Assembly: GCA_040757115.1 (NCBI GenBank) | Contig: JBFLYA010000219.1 | Location: 1-6,143 of the forward strand | Origin: a bacterium | GTDB taxonomy: Bacteria; UBA9089; CG2-30-40-21; SBAY01 | DNA length: 6,143 nucleotides | Direction of reading: 5' to 3' | Shown here: piece by piece, positions 5,473 through 6,143 of the stretch | Layout of the letters: the number at the start of each line of letters is the position of its first letter | How positions within the stretch are numbered: position 1 is the stretch's first letter | Program-made: the position numbers and the translations under genes | Notes under the pieces: generated by a model | Databases searched by the model: none | Seen by the model: the letters and a program-made list of their open reading frames with translations, nothing else | Told to the model about the DNA's origin: nothing

Positions 5473-5786
5473 GGTAACCATTCAGGTAGTCCTTTACCAC
5501 AGAGACGCAGAGGAACAGAGAAGACATAGAAATAAAGTAACTATTCAGCCACTGATTAACACGGATTAGCACGGATAAATAGCAGAGGACAGAGGGCAGA
5601 AGGCAGAGGGCAGAGGGCAACAAGAGAAAAACCCTTCAGCCTGATTACGGACACGGATTACGAATTTTCAGTGTTTCATCTGTGTTCATCTATGGCTGAA
5701 TAATTACAATCAGGGATGTTAATCGTCTCGTCCATAGATTTTAATTTTTTCTCTGCGTCTCTGTGTCTGTGCGGTGAATAGTTACC
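5473..5786. repeat. nested inverted-repeat region downstream of rpsI
   Basis: This gene-free stretch is made of nested inverted repeats. The outer pair is GGTAACCATTCA (5473-5484) with TGAATAGTTACC (5775-5786), one mismatch. Next is CACAGAGACGCAGAG (5498-5512), the exact complement of 5751-5765. The inner pair is 5537-5576 with 5667-5706, sharing a GTAAYTATTCAGCCA border and an imperfect run of GATTAACACGGAT-like units. A further related unit begins with TTCAGCCTGATTACGG at 5636. The CACAGAGACGCAGAG and GATTAACACGG types of sequence are familiar to me as recurrent intergenic repeats in several bacterial phyla, but their origin is not known to me. No ORF here looks real. Confidence 0.75.
5582..5619. 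repeat. 7-bp tandem repeat, GCAGAGG type, about 5.4 units
   Basis: Five consecutive 7-bp units (GCAGAGG, ACAGAGG, GCAGAAG, GCAGAGG, GCAGAGG) plus a partial sixth. It sits inside the nested inverted-repeat region, between the inner arm at 5537-5576 and the TTCAGCC unit at 5636. It is purine-rich on one strand. Unlike the other tandem runs here it has no opposing arm nearby. The count probably varies between strains. Confidence 0.85.
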
Positions 5787-5835
5787 TAATGTCCAATTGA
5801 CCTAAAAAATGTTGAATGACAACATAACTAATACC

Positions 5836-5896
5836 AGTAGATAGTAGCAAGTAGAGAATAACAAGTTGCAAGGTAATTTTCTCGCTACTTTCTACT
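5836..5896. repeat. inverted repeat with AGTAG-type 7-bp units
   Basis: The left arm (5836-5858) is built of 7-bp units AGTAGAT, AGTAGCA, AGTAGAG. The complement of 5881-5896 reads AGTAGAAAGTAGCGAG and matches the start of the left arm at 14 of 16 positions. The loop is about 30 nt. It ends 33 nt before the ATG of the last gene, so it lies in that gene's upstream region. I find no convincing promoter in or around it. Confidence 0.7.
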
Positions 5897-5929
5897 CTCC
5901 AGCCTATTTTCAGGGAGAATATACATACA

Positions 5930-6143
5930 ATGAATGTTCCAGAGGTGTTTTTGGATTTAGTAAATAAGGTAGCGAAGGGGCAAATATCATTAGATTCCGC
6001 AGTGGCAGAGATTCAGAGTCAAAGGATAAAACCCTGGCTGGAGAAAGAGGCAGTGTTAAATCTGGAGCAAACAATCAATAGCCTGGCTAACCAATCTCCA
6101 CCACAGGCATATTACCTTGCTACCCTTAACTATGAATCAGCAA
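5930..6143 (+). CDS. N-terminal fragment of an unidentified helical protein
   Basis: The gene runs off the right edge, so 71 codons are visible. The ATG at 5930 is preceded by AGGGAG (5912-5917) with a somewhat long 12-nt spacing. The protein starts MNVPEVFLDLVNKVAKGQ and continues through WLEKEAVLNLEQTI to SPPQAYYLATLNYESA. It is hydrophilic and helical in character, with no signal peptide. The style, a short acidic-hydrophobic start leading to Ala/Tyr/Leu-rich helices, recalls N-termini of tetratricopeptide-repeat or CHAT-associated proteins, but no repeat is complete here and this is a weak guess. It is not rpsB, a frequent neighbour of rpsI. About 470 nt of repeats separate it from rpsI, so it is probably its own transcription unit. 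Confidence 0.65.
   Translation, partial: MNVPEVFLDLVNKVAKGQISLDSAVAEIQSQRIKPWLEKEAVLNLEQTINSLANQSPPQAYYLATLNYESA

Noticed and set aside
5423-5623. Minus-strand ORF of 66 codons
   Set aside because: It is a translation of the GCAGAGG tandem run and neighbouring repeats plus the antisense rpsI end. It has no ribosome site.
5787-5835. ATGTTG/CAACAT 6-bp hairpin (5809-5825) as a terminator or promoter site
   Set aside because: It is a short, weak stem without a T-run. TTGACC at 5797 and TTGAAT at 5812 lack properly spaced -10 boxes.

Overview
The window is AT-rich bacterial DNA. It carries a type IV pilus retraction ATPase (pilT), a membrane-anchored GAF/HD-GYP signalling protein with two small downstream genes, the ribosomal protein pair rplM-rpsI, and the start of a further gene at the right edge. 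Canonical Shine-Dalgarno sites, a TTGCAA/TATAAT promoter and bacterial L13/S9 proteins place it in Bacteria. The density of short-period repeats between genes resembles what I recall from some uncultivated candidate-phylum genomes (Omnitrophica/Desantisbacteria-like), but that taxonomic guess is weak.

Layout. Positions 1-147 hold a possible 29-codon ORF and AT-rich inverted repeats. Positions 148-250 hold copy A of a dispersed repeat, which overlaps the end of pilT (245-1321, minus strand). Positions 1348-1572 are a 225-bp imperfect palindrome whose arms are tandem 8-bp and 10-bp units. An apparent minus-strand operon follows, in order of transcription: the HD-GYP protein (4279-2291), a 59-residue eight-cysteine 'two-CW'-like protein (2237-2058), which I found by reading the gap between the longer genes, and a secreted single-domain Ig-like protein (2044-1598). 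Divergent promoters lie at 4327-4423. To the right are rplM (4457-4885), copy B of the dispersed repeat (4891-4986) inside a larger hairpin, rpsI (5064-5462), about 470 bp of nested inverted and tandem repeats with no convincing gene, and a truncated gene from 5930.

Function. The HD-GYP protein is predicted to sense a signal through its membrane and GAF parts and to hydrolyse cyclic di-GMP. The two small co-directional genes may act in the same pathway, but this rests on position only. PilT powers twitching or pilus retraction, a process often controlled by cyclic di-GMP. rplM and rpsI encode neighbouring members of a conserved ribosomal operon, here split by an inserted repeat.

The most unusual content lies between the genes. 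Several unrelated elements share one design: short units (7, 8 or 10 bp) in tandem, often arranged as opposing arms of a large hairpin and often bordered by a TTCAGG/TTCAGCC motif. One of them occurs twice, at the 3' ends of pilT and rplM, in the same orientation relative to each gene and differing by one 7-bp unit.
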